Below the pieces are notes generated by a model that was given only the letters and a program-made list of their open reading frames with translations, did no database searches and was not told the DNA's origin. A stretch of 64,000 nt of DNA from Candidatus Rifleibacteriota bacterium (GTDB taxonomy: Bacteria > Muiribacteriota > Ozemobacteria > Ozemobacterales > Ozemobacteraceae). Positions 33,835 to 41,994 of the stretch are shown here, piece by piece. The translations under genes and the position numbers were made by a program. Location: positions 49,610 to 113,609 of the forward strand of contig JAAYVD010000071.1 of assembly GCA_012517355.1 (NCBI GenBank), written 5' to 3'. How positions within the stretch are numbered: the stretch's first letter is position 1; every line of letters starts with the position of its first letter.

Positions 33835-35883
33835 TCACTCAGTCCCTTTCCCGGGGCGGAGCAGGCGGCAGCCGTTCGGGGCGGCCGACCAGGCCAGGCC
33901 CGGCTCGTTCAGGGCCGCCTGCATGCCGGCGCTGCACAGCAGGCAGAGGCGGTCGGCGGGCAGCGGGGGGTCGGCGCGGCGGGCGCACGCCTTCTGGGCG
34001 CAGGCCAGGATCTCGAGACCGGAGCCGTCGCCCCGCACCAGGGCCTCGGCCCCGAACCCGGCGTGACGGGCGGCGAGTTCCTTGAGCCGCCCCGCCGGGT
34101 CGGTGGCGGTGAGGTGATAATCGAGCGCGCAGAGGTGCTCGGCCTCGGCCTGGCCGGCTTTCCAGTCGAGCGCCAGGCGGCTGCGCCAGAGGGCGACGAG
34201 GATCGCCGGGGCGGGGGGCCGGCCGGTCTCGAAGTAGTCACCGTCGGCGACCCGCAAACGCCGCTTGCGCTCCTGCAGGGGCGGATGGATGCCCAGCGGT
34301 TCCTCGCCCGCCCGCACCCGCTCGGGCAGGAAGTTGGCCAGGGTCAGGTCGGTCAGGGCCTGCAGGTAGGTCTCGCGGCCCACGGCCGCCGCCGCGCTGG
34401 CGTCGGCCTCGACCTCGTAGTCCCGCGCCAGCCGGCGGAAGACGACGGTGACCGTGAGGATCACCGCCAGGAACCAGATCAACTGGCCGGGCGTCGGGCC
34501 GGTCATCAGCCAGCGCTGGACCTGCAGGGGCCAGGTCACGGCATACACGCCGCCGACCAGCGAGGCGGCCAGCAGCAGCAGGAAGTAGGTGAACAGATGG
34601 CCGCGGGCGAGGTGGCCCTTCTCGTGCTCGAGGATCGCGGTCAGGGTGCCGGGGGGGAACCCGTCGGCGAAGCTGCTGGTGACCGCGATGGCCTGGGTCG
34701 GGGTCAGGTAGCCGAAGGTCAGGGCGTTGAAGATCTTCCCCCCATCGGTGTTCCAGCGGTAGAGGGGGACACCCAGGCCGGCGGCCCAGTCCGGACACCG
34801 GTCGGCGGGGACGCGGCGCATCGGCAGCAGCCACGGCACCAGCAGCGGATAGAGCAGGAACAGGGCCCCGCACAGCGCGGGGAAGCCGAGGCCCACCCCC
34901 AGCGGCCAGGTGACCGGCCACAGGGGCAGCCCCGCCGTCATCGCCCGCAGGATGAACCAGGCGGCGACCGGCACGACGAGCAGCACGGCGTTGACCGCCG
35001 CCATGCCCGTCACGTTCCGCAGCCAGGCGGCATACGACCAGGTCGTGCCCCGGACCTCGCGGTCGAGGCGGAAGGCCGGCCAGCCGGCCAGCAGCCAGGC
35101 GGCCGCCAGGTGGATCACGCCGGGCCAGAACGCGCGCGCGAAGCCGAACCCGGCGGGGAGGTTGCAGGCCAGCGCCAGCGCCGCCGAAAAGAAGCTGGCG
35201 GTGGCCGCCACCGGGGTGCGGGAAAAGGCGAAATACGGCCCCTGGCGATCGCTGCCGGCCGGGAACTGCTGCCGCCACCGCCGCACCCGCCATTCCCCGA
35301 TGAACCACGGCAGCAGCAGCAGGATCAGCCAGCCCATGGCCATCTTCAACTGCCGCTTGGCGGGCGGGCCGAGGTTCCGGCCGGCCAGGGCCTTCAGGGA
35401 GAACTCCAGCTCGCCGGGAAACTCTTTCAGCAAGGCGGTGTCGGAGGTGAGACGCCGGAACTCGTCTTCCCGGCCGGCGCTCCAGGCCGCCTGGTACAGC
35501 TGCTGCAGGATGGCGGCCCGCTCGTCGTGATCCTCGCTGTCGCGCAGGGCGCGGCCCAGCCGTGGCATGGCGTCGGCGGGGTGACCGTTCTCGAGCAGGA
35601 GAATGCCCCGGATCGCCTCGACGGTGGCCGCTTCGGCCGCGGTCTCCTGGATGCTCCTCTGGTCGAGCACGGCCAGCAGGGCGCGCAGGTCGGCGCCGTC
35701 GAGGGTCATGGCCGACATGGCGTCCGCCAGTTCCTCCAGGAACACGTGCGGCGCCCGTTGGCGGATCAGCGCCCGGATCTCCCCGACCGGCGGGAAGCCG
35801 GGCGGCGGCCCGGACCGGACGCTGTCAACGCCGATGATGATGCCCAACAGCAACAGGACCACACACAGCAGGGCGGTTCGCAT
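33835..35883 (-). CDS. M48-type zinc metalloprotease in a large membrane protein
   Basis: The 682-residue protein starts at ATG 35883. An N-terminal hydrophobic segment (LLCVVLLLLGIIIGVDSV) is followed by about 160 residues of helical, TPR-like sequence, then a membrane region and the M48 catalytic part. HEKGH in ILEHEKGHLARGH (His420, Glu421, His424) binds zinc, with Glu of EVEADASAAA as the probable third ligand. The C-terminal 100 residues include several cysteines (ILACAQKACARR; LCLLCSAG). Relatives are HtpX/Ste24-like and BlaR1-like proteases that cut membrane proteins; the substrate is unknown. No ribosome site precedes the ATG, but TACCAT lies exactly 6 nt before it, suggesting a leaderless mRNA. 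Confidence 0.85.
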   Translation of the reverse strand: MRTALLCVVLLLLGIIIGVDSVRSGPPPGFPPVGEIRALIRQRAPHVFLEELADAMSAMTLDGADLRALLAVLDQRSIQETAAEAATVEAIRGILLLENGHPADAMPRLGRALRDSEDHDERAAILQQLYQAAWSAGREDEFRRLTSDTALLKEFPGELEFSLKALAGRNLGPPAKRQLKMAMGWLILLLLPWFIGEWRVRRWRQQFPAGSDRQGPYFAFSRTPVAATASFFSAALALACNLPAGFGFARAFWPGVIHLAAAWLLAGWPAFRLDREVRGTTWSYAAWLRNVTGMAAVNAVLLVVPVAAWFILRAMTAGLPLWPVTWPLGVGLGFPALCGALFLLYPLLVPWLLPMRRVPADRCPDWAAGLGVPLYRWNTDGGKIFNALTFGYLTPTQAIAVTSSFADGFPPGTLTAILEHEKGHLARGHLFTYFLLLLAASLVGGVYAVTWPLQVQRWLMTGPTPGQLIWFLAVILTVTVVFRRLARDYEVEADASAAAAVGRETYLQALTDLTLANFLPERVRAGEEPLGIHPPLQERKRRLRVADGDYFETGRPPAPAILVALWRSRLALDWKAGQAEAEHLCALDYHLTATDPAGRLKELAARHAGFGAEALVRGDGSGLEILACAQKACARRADPPLPADRLCLLCSAGMQAALNEPGLAWSAAPNGCRLLRPGKGTE

Positions 35884-35889
35884 GCGCCC

Positions 35890-35895
35890 ATGGTA
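35890..35895 (-). promoter_or_regulatory. Candidate -10 hexamer for a leaderless M48 protease mRNA
   Basis: On the minus strand TACCAT is followed by six bases (GGGCGC) and the ATG, so +1 would coincide with the start codon. No Shine-Dalgarno site is present. The same spacing is seen at 38911, 39625 and 50676. Confidence 0.45.
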
Positions 35896-36155
35896 GCCCA
35901 ACCCGCCCGCCTTGGGAAGGGCAGGTTCAACGAAGGCCGCCATCCCCCGGCAACCTCTTGGCGACTCCTGGCCCAGTCATGAGATGGAGGCCTTTGACTC
36001 TCCTCGCCGTGAACCGTACAATGCCCGGGAGGTTCGTCTCCAGGCGGGCAGGAGGCCCGATCCCTTGGCCGGCCTGGCCGAACCGACGACCGCCCAGGAC
36101 GCCCGGGGTTCGCCCGGCCTGGGCGCCGATCCCTGAACCGTCACCGGAGGGCCCC

Positions 36156-37187
36156 ATGCTGCCGTCCTTTCCCGCCTGTTCCGGCCCCGTGGGCCATCAC
36201 CTGCTCGCCCCGCTCCTGGCACTGGTCTTCCTGCTGGGAGTGGTCGCTCCCGCCCGGGCCCTCGACTGCCCGGCCGTCCACGTCCTTCCCCACCTCGAGG
36301 GCGGCCAGGTCCTCCTCGAGGGGTATGTGAACCAGGGGAAGCCCCGCCCCGGCACGCGCCGCCGCGACCGCGTCCGCGGCCTGCTGGCCACCCCGGCGGC
36401 CTCGGCCCCGATCGTGCTGCAGGTCGGCCCGACCACCCGTCCGGTGACCCTCGACGAGGAGGGGGCCTTCGCCGTCACGGTGCCGGCCTGGACGGGCACC
36501 GCCACCCTGGCCGTCCTCGACCCGACCACCACCCCCGCGACGACCCTCTGGACCCGCGAACTCGCCCTTCCCCCCGCCCCCCGGTTCCTTCTGGTCAGCG
36601 ACATCGACGACACCATCCAGGTCACCGAGGTGACCCGGCGGGCGCGGATGGTGTTCAACTCGCTGTTCCGGAAGGCCGAAAACCGCGAGGCGGTGCCGGG
36701 AACCCCCGATGCCTACCGCTTCCTCGCGGCGGGCGCGCATTCCCTGGGCACCCCCCTGGTGGTCTACCTCTCCTGCTCCCCGGCCGCCATGGCCCGTTCG
36801 CTCGAGGCGTTCCTCGACCATCACGGGTTCCCCGCCGGCGTGCTGTGCATCAAGCACACGCTCACCAGCGACGGCACCGACCCGGCCGTCCACAAGCTGA
36901 AGTGGCTGCGCCGCCTGGCGGCGACCTACCCGGGGCGGCCCTTCCTGCTGCTGGGCGACAGCGGGGAACAAGACCCCGAGATCTACCTCGAGTTCGCCCG
37001 CTCGGCGGCCCCCGGCACGGTCAGGGCCATCATCATCCGGCAGGTGCCGGGCCGCGAGGGAAAGGACCGCCCCCGCCTCGCGGGGCTGGCCGCCACCCTT
37101 CCCGCGTCAGGACCCCAGTTGCTGGTCTGGAGCAACCCCGACGAACTGACCGCCGCCCTGACCACCCTCGGCCTCCAGGAAAAATAG
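36156..37187 (+). CDS. Secreted APP1-like (DUF2183) phosphatidate phosphatase-family protein
   Basis: The 343-residue protein starts at ATG 36156 behind GGAGG, with a signal peptide (LLALVFLLGVVAPARALDC). A beta-rich domain (residues about 35-140) precedes the HAD-like catalytic domain, which has DIDDTIQVTE (nucleophile motif DxDxT), VVYLSCSPAAMARSLEAFL and LLGDSGEQDPEIY. The family includes yeast App1, a Mg2+-dependent phosphatidate phosphatase; bacterial members are mostly uncharacterised. The signal peptide places it in the periplasm or outside, so it may act on envelope lipids. It is a single gene, divergent from the M48 protease. Confidence 0.82.
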   Translation: MLPSFPACSGPVGHHLLAPLLALVFLLGVVAPARALDCPAVHVLPHLEGGQVLLEGYVNQGKPRPGTRRRDRVRGLLATPAASAPIVLQVGPTTRPVTLDEEGAFAVTVPAWTGTATLAVLDPTTTPATTLWTRELALPPAPRFLLVSDIDDTIQVTEVTRRARMVFNSLFRKAENREAVPGTPDAYRFLAAGAHSLGTPLVVYLSCSPAAMARSLEAFLDHHGFPAGVLCIKHTLTSDGTDPAVHKLKWLRRLAATYPGRPFLLLGDSGEQDPEIYLEFARSAAPGTVRAIIIRQVPGREGKDRPRLAGLAATLPASGPQLLVWSNPDELTAALTTLGLQEK

Positions 37188-37647
37188 CTGCCGCCCCTTC
37201 CAGGGCCAACAGACCGCGAAGCGGAGCTTCCGCGAGGTGAACGCCTCAGCGTTCACCTCGCCAGCAGAAAGGGTCCAGGGCCATCGGCCCTGGTGGGGTG
37301 AAGGGGCAAAGCCCCTTCGGCAAACCTTTATGCGACACTCCAGCATCTCGACTGCCGCATCCATTCCTCTGTCCGCACCAACCCATCGATTCTTCCAATG
37401 CCGATCGTGCTGGCGACTCCCTTCGCCCTTTTCCCCTCGTTCTCCTTTTCCCCTGCCGTCCTCGAGGTTTCTGTCGAAATGCTGAAGTCTCCTTTATGCG
37501 GATCACTGAAAAAAAGTGCCACCATCCTATGTTTCCCATGGGCTCTGGATGAGGGTTGGAAAGAGCCAAGGCGTCCCGCTTTTCCGACAGGGGCGAGGGA
37601 CATGACCCGCTGGTGGCAACGATCTCGAAACGGCAGTGGGCAACCGG
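37188..37647. repeat. Intergenic repeat region: hairpin element copy B and a complete 150-bp element
   Basis: 37212-37328 is an inverted copy of the hairpin element at 16649-16768. 37338-37487 is a 150-bp element with imperfect 17-bp inverted ends. TTTATGCG stands just outside both ends (37328-37335 and 37493-37500), a possible target duplication. No gene is seen. Confidence 0.7.
37338..37487. mobile_element. MITE-like 150-bp element, copy 1
   Basis: The ends CTCCAGCATCTCGACTG and CTGTCGAAATGCTGAAG are near-perfect inverted repeats (two mismatches to the other copy's consensus). The interior matches the element at 45097-45246 in the opposite orientation, with the same 150-bp length. It has no coding capacity and no transposase nearby, as expected for a non-autonomous miniature element. 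Confidence 0.6.
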
Positions 37648-38904
37648 TCAGGGCCGGTGCGTGGTCAGCAGGCCCTTGACGGGAACGCCGTCGCTCCAGA
37701 CGCCCATGAACCGCCCGGCGTCGGTGTCTTCCAGGACTGGGGCGCGGGGCCCGCCCCGGAAGGCCACGTCGCACAGGCCGTCGAACAGGCGGAAGGTGCC
37801 GTACCAGTCCATCGCGTCGAGGCCGCGGCAGCGCGTCCAGCGGCTCAGGCGGCGGGCCCGGAAGGTTTGCAGATACTCGAACCGGCGGCGCTCGATCTCG
37901 CGCTCGTAGCGGGGTTCCTTCGGCGACAGCACCGCATGGCGGTCGGCCACCAGGGGCGGCTTGCCGCGCAGGTCGGAGAGGAAGGTGACGAAGGCCTTGT
38001 CGCGGGTAGGGAGGTTGTCGGCGATGTAGAACATTTCCCGGGCCAGTTCGTAGGAATCGGGGTCTTCATCGCCGACGACGGTCATCAGCAGGGTGCCGGG
38101 GGCGATCCCGGAGAGGTCGTACAATTCGAGACCGGTGTTGAGGCCGGCCCCGGCGTTGGCATGGCGCGAGGGGTGCAGCACCATGACCACCTTCGGCACC
38201 GGCAGTTTGAAATACCGGGCGGCGGCGGCCAGGTTCGCGGCCATGACCGCCCCCACCTCGTGGCCGATGACCGCCACCCGCTCCCGGTCGGGCTGCAGGT
38301 CGGTCTCGGCGTAGAGGCGGCGGAAGGCCTCCTTGACGCTGCGGATGGCATTGATCGTGTAGCGCGAGGAGTGTTCGCCGGTTCCCTGATAGAGCGGGTA
38401 GATGACCACCCACCCGCGGCGGCAGAGGTGCTCGATCCAGCCCGCGTGGAAGGCGGGGTCGGCGGTGACCCAGCCGTGCAGGAAGATGACCACCGGGGCG
38501 CTGGCCGGCCGCGGACCGACCGGCTCGAACAACAGGGTGCGCTCCTCGTAGGACCCGAACTCCTTCTGGACGAACCCGGCGTGGGGCCAGTCCGCCCCGC
38601 CGGGGCCGGTGGCCGGCTGCACCGGGCCGAGGGGCTGGGCGGCCGGCGAGGCCCCGGGCATGGCAAGAGACAGCACCAAAACCAGCACCAACCCCAGGGA
38701 TATCGCGGCCGCCTCCCTGGCGGTGGGCGAAACCAGCGGTTCGCGCCGCGGTCCGGAGCGGCCCGGGAGCAGGCCCGGGCCCGCGTCGGCAGGCGCCCTG
38801 GCGGTGGGTGAGACCGTCGCTTCGCGCGGCCGGCCAGGTCTGGCGACGGGCCCTGCCGATCTCAGGTCGGCGGGGTCCCGGAGGCCATCGTGGCGTATTC
38901 GCAT
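37648..38904 (-). CDS. Alpha/beta-hydrolase-fold protein with Glu in the nucleophile position
   Basis: The 418-residue protein starts at ATG 38904. The first 60 residues are Arg/Pro-rich with a duplicated VSPTAR segment; a hydrophobic signal or anchor follows (AISLGLVLVLVLSLAMPGA). The alpha/beta-hydrolase part has VIFLHGWVTADPAFH (oxyanion HG), YPLYQGTGEHSSRY and VAVIGHEVGAVMAANL. The nucleophile elbow normally reads GxSxG; here it is G-H-E216-V-G. VVGDEDPDSYE could hold the acid. The Ser-to-Glu change suggests loss of esterase activity or a different chemistry. Lack of a ribosome site plus TAAGAT 6 nt before the ATG suggests a leaderless mRNA. Confidence 0.8.
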   Translation of the reverse strand: MRIRHDGLRDPADLRSAGPVARPGRPREATVSPTARAPADAGPGLLPGRSGPRREPLVSPTAREAAAISLGLVLVLVLSLAMPGASPAAQPLGPVQPATGPGGADWPHAGFVQKEFGSYEERTLLFEPVGPRPASAPVVIFLHGWVTADPAFHAGWIEHLCRRGWVVIYPLYQGTGEHSSRYTINAIRSVKEAFRRLYAETDLQPDRERVAVIGHEVGAVMAANLAAAARYFKLPVPKVVMVLHPSRHANAGAGLNTGLELYDLSGIAPGTLLMTVVGDEDPDSYELAREMFYIADNLPTRDKAFVTFLSDLRGKPPLVADRHAVLSPKEPRYEREIERRRFEYLQTFRARRLSRWTRCRGLDAMDWYGTFRLFDGLCDVAFRGGPRAPVLEDTDAGRFMGVWSDGVPVKGLLTTHRP

Positions 38905-38910
38905 GCCCCG

Positions 38911-38916
38911 ATCTTA
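38911..38916 (-). promoter_or_regulatory. Candidate -10 hexamer for a leaderless hydrolase mRNA
   Basis: On the minus strand TAAGAT is followed by CGGGGC and the ATG at 38904, giving the same 6-nt spacing as at 35890, 39625 and 50676. Confidence 0.45.
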
Positions 38917-39070
38917 CCCGACCCTTCCGCCCCGGCGCAACCCGTGGCATCAGGAAGCAGCTTCGATCGTGACCGTGGCTTGGCTCAGGCCCAAATCAGA
39001 TGCAGACCTGGAAATCCCGGCACGGGGGGCCGGGAACGGGGAAACCGGGGAGGCAACCGCAGGGAAAGGG

Positions 39071-39499
39071 TCAGCCGCCCTTTTCTTCCGGCATGCCGGA
39101 TTCGAACGCCTGACGGAACCAGTCGAACCCGAGGCGTTCGAGGACGAAGGCGGCCACGACGGCGAAGACCCCGAGCAGGCTGCCGGCCTTGATCTCGGCG
39201 CGCTTGACGAGGGCCAGGTCGCGGTTCTCCGATTCCATCATGTTCTCGAGGAAGACCGCGCAGGTGGCCAGGCCGGCGAGGGTCGAGAACAGCTTCTCGA
39301 AGTTCCAGAAGGCGTTCCAGAAGAACCCGCCGCGGCGGGACTCGCCCTTGAGCAGCGGGCGGGCGGCCAGGTAGAAGGGCAACAGCAGGGGGCCGAGCAG
39401 CAGCAGCACCAGCACCCAGAACAGGTCGAGGCCCTGGCGGTTCCGGCTGTCGAACGCCACCCACAAGGTGATGATTCCACGCACCCATCGCGGCCACAT
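39071..39499 (-). CDS. Small membrane protein of unknown function
   Basis: The 142-residue protein starts at ATG 39499 with AGGAGG 9 nt upstream. Two or three hydrophobic segments are present (LDLFWVLVLLLLGPLLLPFYL; FSTLAGLATCAVFLENMM; IKAGSLLGVFAVVAAFVL). No family was recognised. It is rich in aromatic residues near the first segment (WPRWVRGIITLWVAF). It lies between the hydrolase, on the same strand, and the divergent sensor kinase. Confidence 0.7.
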   Translation of the reverse strand: MWPRWVRGIITLWVAFDSRNRQGLDLFWVLVLLLLGPLLLPFYLAARPLLKGESRRGGFFWNAFWNFEKLFSTLAGLATCAVFLENMMESENRDLALVKRAEIKAGSLLGVFAVVAAFVLERLGFDWFRQAFESGMPEEKGG

Positions 39500-39624
39500 A
39501 GTCAGGTTCCTCCTGTCGTCGTGTCGCCCCACGATAGCACATTTTCGCGAGCGGGGGAAACCGGCGTGACACATGCGGCGTCTGAAAGAGCGAGCGGGCC
39601 CGGAAACGGGGGCGGTCGGCGTGG

Positions 39625-39630
39625 TATGCT
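39625..39630 (+). promoter_or_regulatory. Candidate -10 hexamer for a leaderless sensor kinase mRNA
   Basis: TATGCT, followed by GTCGCC and the ATG at 39637; a TG dinucleotide precedes it by one base (TGG-TATGCT), an extended -10. No ribosome site is present. Confidence 0.5.
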
Positions 39631-39636
39631 GTCGCC

Positions 39637-41814
39637 ATGAACGGAACCGCCAACGGATCCGCCCCCCGTGCGTCCGGCATCGGGTTCGGCTCGGCCCTGA
39701 CCCTGTTCCTCGCCCTGCAGATCCTCATTCCCGCCTTCATCGTCTTCGACCTTTACCGGCGGGCCATGCAGGCCGAGAAAGACCACGTCGAGGAGGCCTT
39801 CTTCCAGCAGATCGAGCGCGGCCTGGCCGACAAGCTGGCCTGGCTGATCGAGCACGGGCAGGTCCACGCCAATGCCCTCACCCGGGCCGCCTCCCAGACC
39901 GCGTGGCTGGACCGGCCCCCGACCCTGTTTCCCCAGGTGGCCAGCGGGCTGATGCAGGTTCCCCGCGTCCGCGCGGTGCATCTCGTGGCCTCGGACGGAA
40001 CCCTCCTCGAATCGCTCGGAACCGCCAGTGCCGACCTGTTCCGCACGGTGGTCCGCAGCGGCCGGGCCCCCGTCCTGGTCTCCTCCGACGGTCTCGCCTG
40101 CCGGGTGACCGGCCCCGAGGGAAGCCCGTATCTCTGCCTGGTCTTCGACACCGCCGCCGTCCAGGCCGCCCTGCTCGACGAGTGGAAGGGCATTCTCACG
40201 CGCGACCCCGACGCCCTGCTGCTGTATTCGGCTTACGATGCCGCGGCCGGCACCTGGCGGCACCGCCCGATCGGCGGTGGCCCTCCCCGCCTGGCCTCGC
40301 TGACCGCCGACCCCGCCTTCCTCCGGGAACTGAACCCCCGGCTTCAGGGCGCCCCCAAAGCCCGGACCACCTTCTTCCTGCCCTGGCAGGGCTCCCTGCT
40401 CGGGGTGTTCGCCGCCCCTCAGGGCAACGGCATGACCCAGGTCGTCTTCCAGGACGCGGCCGGCGCTCAGGACCGCCTGCACCACATCCGCCGCCTGTTC
40501 ATGGTCCGCATCATCCTGGCCGGGGTGGGAATGCTGCTTCTGGCCTGGGTCTTCAGCCATCTGCTGGGCACGCCGATCCGGCGGCTGGCCGAAACCTGCC
40601 GCCAGATCGAGGCGGGCGAGGGCGCGGGCACCGTTCCCTTGTCCCCGTTCCGGGAGATGAACCTGCTGGGCACGTCCCTGATCCGCATGGCGACCGCCCT
40701 GGAAACCCGCCTCGAGAGCACCAACCGCGAGCTGGTGGAACAGCACAAGCGCCTGAACGCCCTGTTCCAAAGCATTCCCGACGCGATCTACCTGCTCGAC
40801 CCGCCCCTGAACGTCGTGCTGGCCAACCCGGAAGGGTTGCGGCGCCTGGGCCTGCCCCGCCTTCCCGAAACGGGTCTCCCCCTCGAGGAGCCCCGCGCCA
40901 GCCTGATCGCGAAGATCTTCGAGTCGCCGCAGGGCCTGATCGAGGAACTGCATTTCGAGCCCACCCGCACGACCTACAAAGTGGTGGTCTCGCGCCTGGT
41001 CGATCTCTACGGGGTGTGCTTCGGCTACCTGGTCCTCGAGCGCGACATCTCCCTCGAAAAGGAGATCGACCGCATGAAGAGCGAGTTCGTCAGCAACGTC
41101 AGCCACGAGCTGCGCACCCCGCTGACCTCGATCCGGGCCTACACCGAGATGCTGCTGGACGGCGAGGCGGAGACCGATGAGCAGCGCCGCGAATACCTCG
41201 AGATCGTCTCGAGCGAGGCCGAGCGCCTGACCCGGCTGGTCAACGACGTGCTCGACCTGTCCCGGATCGAGTCGGGACGCCAGCTGGTGCGGATGGCGGT
41301 GATCGACCCGGTGCGGGTGGCCCGCCACTCCTGCCAGGTCATGGAACGCTGGGCCGAGAAACGGACCCACCATCTGGTGTTCGAGAACCTCTTGCCCGAA
41401 ACCCGCGTGGTGGCCGACAAGGACCTCTTCGAACAGGCTCTGCTGAACCTGCTGAGCAACGCCATCAAGTACACCCCCCCAGGGGGCCGGATCAGCTTGA
41501 CCTGCCGCCGAGAGAAAGACGAGGCCCGGTTCGAGGTGGCCGACACCGGGATCGGCCTGTCGGAAGAGGACCGCCAGAGGGTTTTCCAGAAGTTCTTCCG
41601 GGTCGAGAACGACCTGGTGAAGGCGGCCGGGGGAACCGGCCTCGGCCTCGTGCTGGTCCAGGAGATCGCCCGGCTGCACGGGGGGCGGGTCACCGTCGAC
41701 AGTACCGTCGGCAAGGGCTCGACCTTCACCCTCTGCCTGCCGCTCAAAGAAGGCCTGGCATCCGTTCCCCCGGCGCCCCCTGCCCCGGCGCCCCCTGCCC
41801 CGGCGAACCCCTGA
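39637..41814 (+). CDS. Membrane sensor histidine kinase (HAMP, PAS, HisKA, HATPase)
   Basis: The 725-residue protein has a first membrane segment (LTLFLALQILIPAFIVFDL, about residues 17-36), a periplasmic sensor domain of about 250 residues, and a second segment (IILAGVGMLLLAWVFSHLL, about 291-310). A HAMP linker (GTPIRRLAETCRQIEAGEG) and a PAS-like domain (ALFQSIPDAIYLLDPP) follow. The dimerisation/phosphoacceptor helix contains FVSNVSHELRTPLTSIRAY with His490. The ATPase domain has NLLSNAIKYTPPGG, DTGIGLSEEDRQRVFQKFFR and GTGLGLVLVQEIARLHGG. It would phosphorylate a response regulator, but none is adjacent, so it is an orphan kinase here. The tail is Pro/Ala-rich (APPAPAPPAPANP). Confidence 0.93.
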   Translation: MNGTANGSAPRASGIGFGSALTLFLALQILIPAFIVFDLYRRAMQAEKDHVEEAFFQQIERGLADKLAWLIEHGQVHANALTRAASQTAWLDRPPTLFPQVASGLMQVPRVRAVHLVASDGTLLESLGTASADLFRTVVRSGRAPVLVSSDGLACRVTGPEGSPYLCLVFDTAAVQAALLDEWKGILTRDPDALLLYSAYDAAAGTWRHRPIGGGPPRLASLTADPAFLRELNPRLQGAPKARTTFFLPWQGSLLGVFAAPQGNGMTQVVFQDAAGAQDRLHHIRRLFMVRIILAGVGMLLLAWVFSHLLGTPIRRLAETCRQIEAGEGAGTVPLSPFREMNLLGTSLIRMATALETRLESTNRELVEQHKRLNALFQSIPDAIYLLDPPLNVVLANPEGLRRLGLPRLPETGLPLEEPRASLIAKIFESPQGLIEELHFEPTRTTYKVVVSRLVDLYGVCFGYLVLERDISLEKEIDRMKSEFVSNVSHELRTPLTSIRAYTEMLLDGEAETDEQRREYLEIVSSEAERLTRLVNDVLDLSRIESGRQLVRMAVIDPVRVARHSCQVMERWAEKRTHHLVFENLLPETRVVADKDLFEQALLNLLSNAIKYTPPGGRISLTCRREKDEARFEVADTGIGLSEEDRQRVFQKFFRVENDLVKAAGGTGLGLVLVQEIARLHGGRVTVDSTVGKGSTFTLCLPLKEGLASVPPAPPAPAPPAPANP

Positions 41815-41914
41815 CCGCCGACGACGCCTCTTCCGCCCCCCGGTCGGCCGGGGGGGGGTGACCTGTCGAAAGGGAAGAAAATCGCCGATTCTGACCGACG
41901 AGGGTACACATTCC

Positions 41915-41954
41915 GGGAAACTTTTTCCCTGCCCCCACGTATGTTGAGTATAAT
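41915..41954 (+). promoter_or_regulatory. Promoter region of the LysM gene
   Basis: A consensus -10 TATAAT lies at 41949-41954 with no good -35. Just upstream GGGAAA-CTT-TTTCCC (41915-41929) can form a short hairpin or operator. The start codon is at 41995, leaving about 35 nt of leader. Confidence 0.55.
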
Positions 41955-41994
41955 AATGGTAATTCTGACATCATCTGCACGTGAGGTGAAGGAT

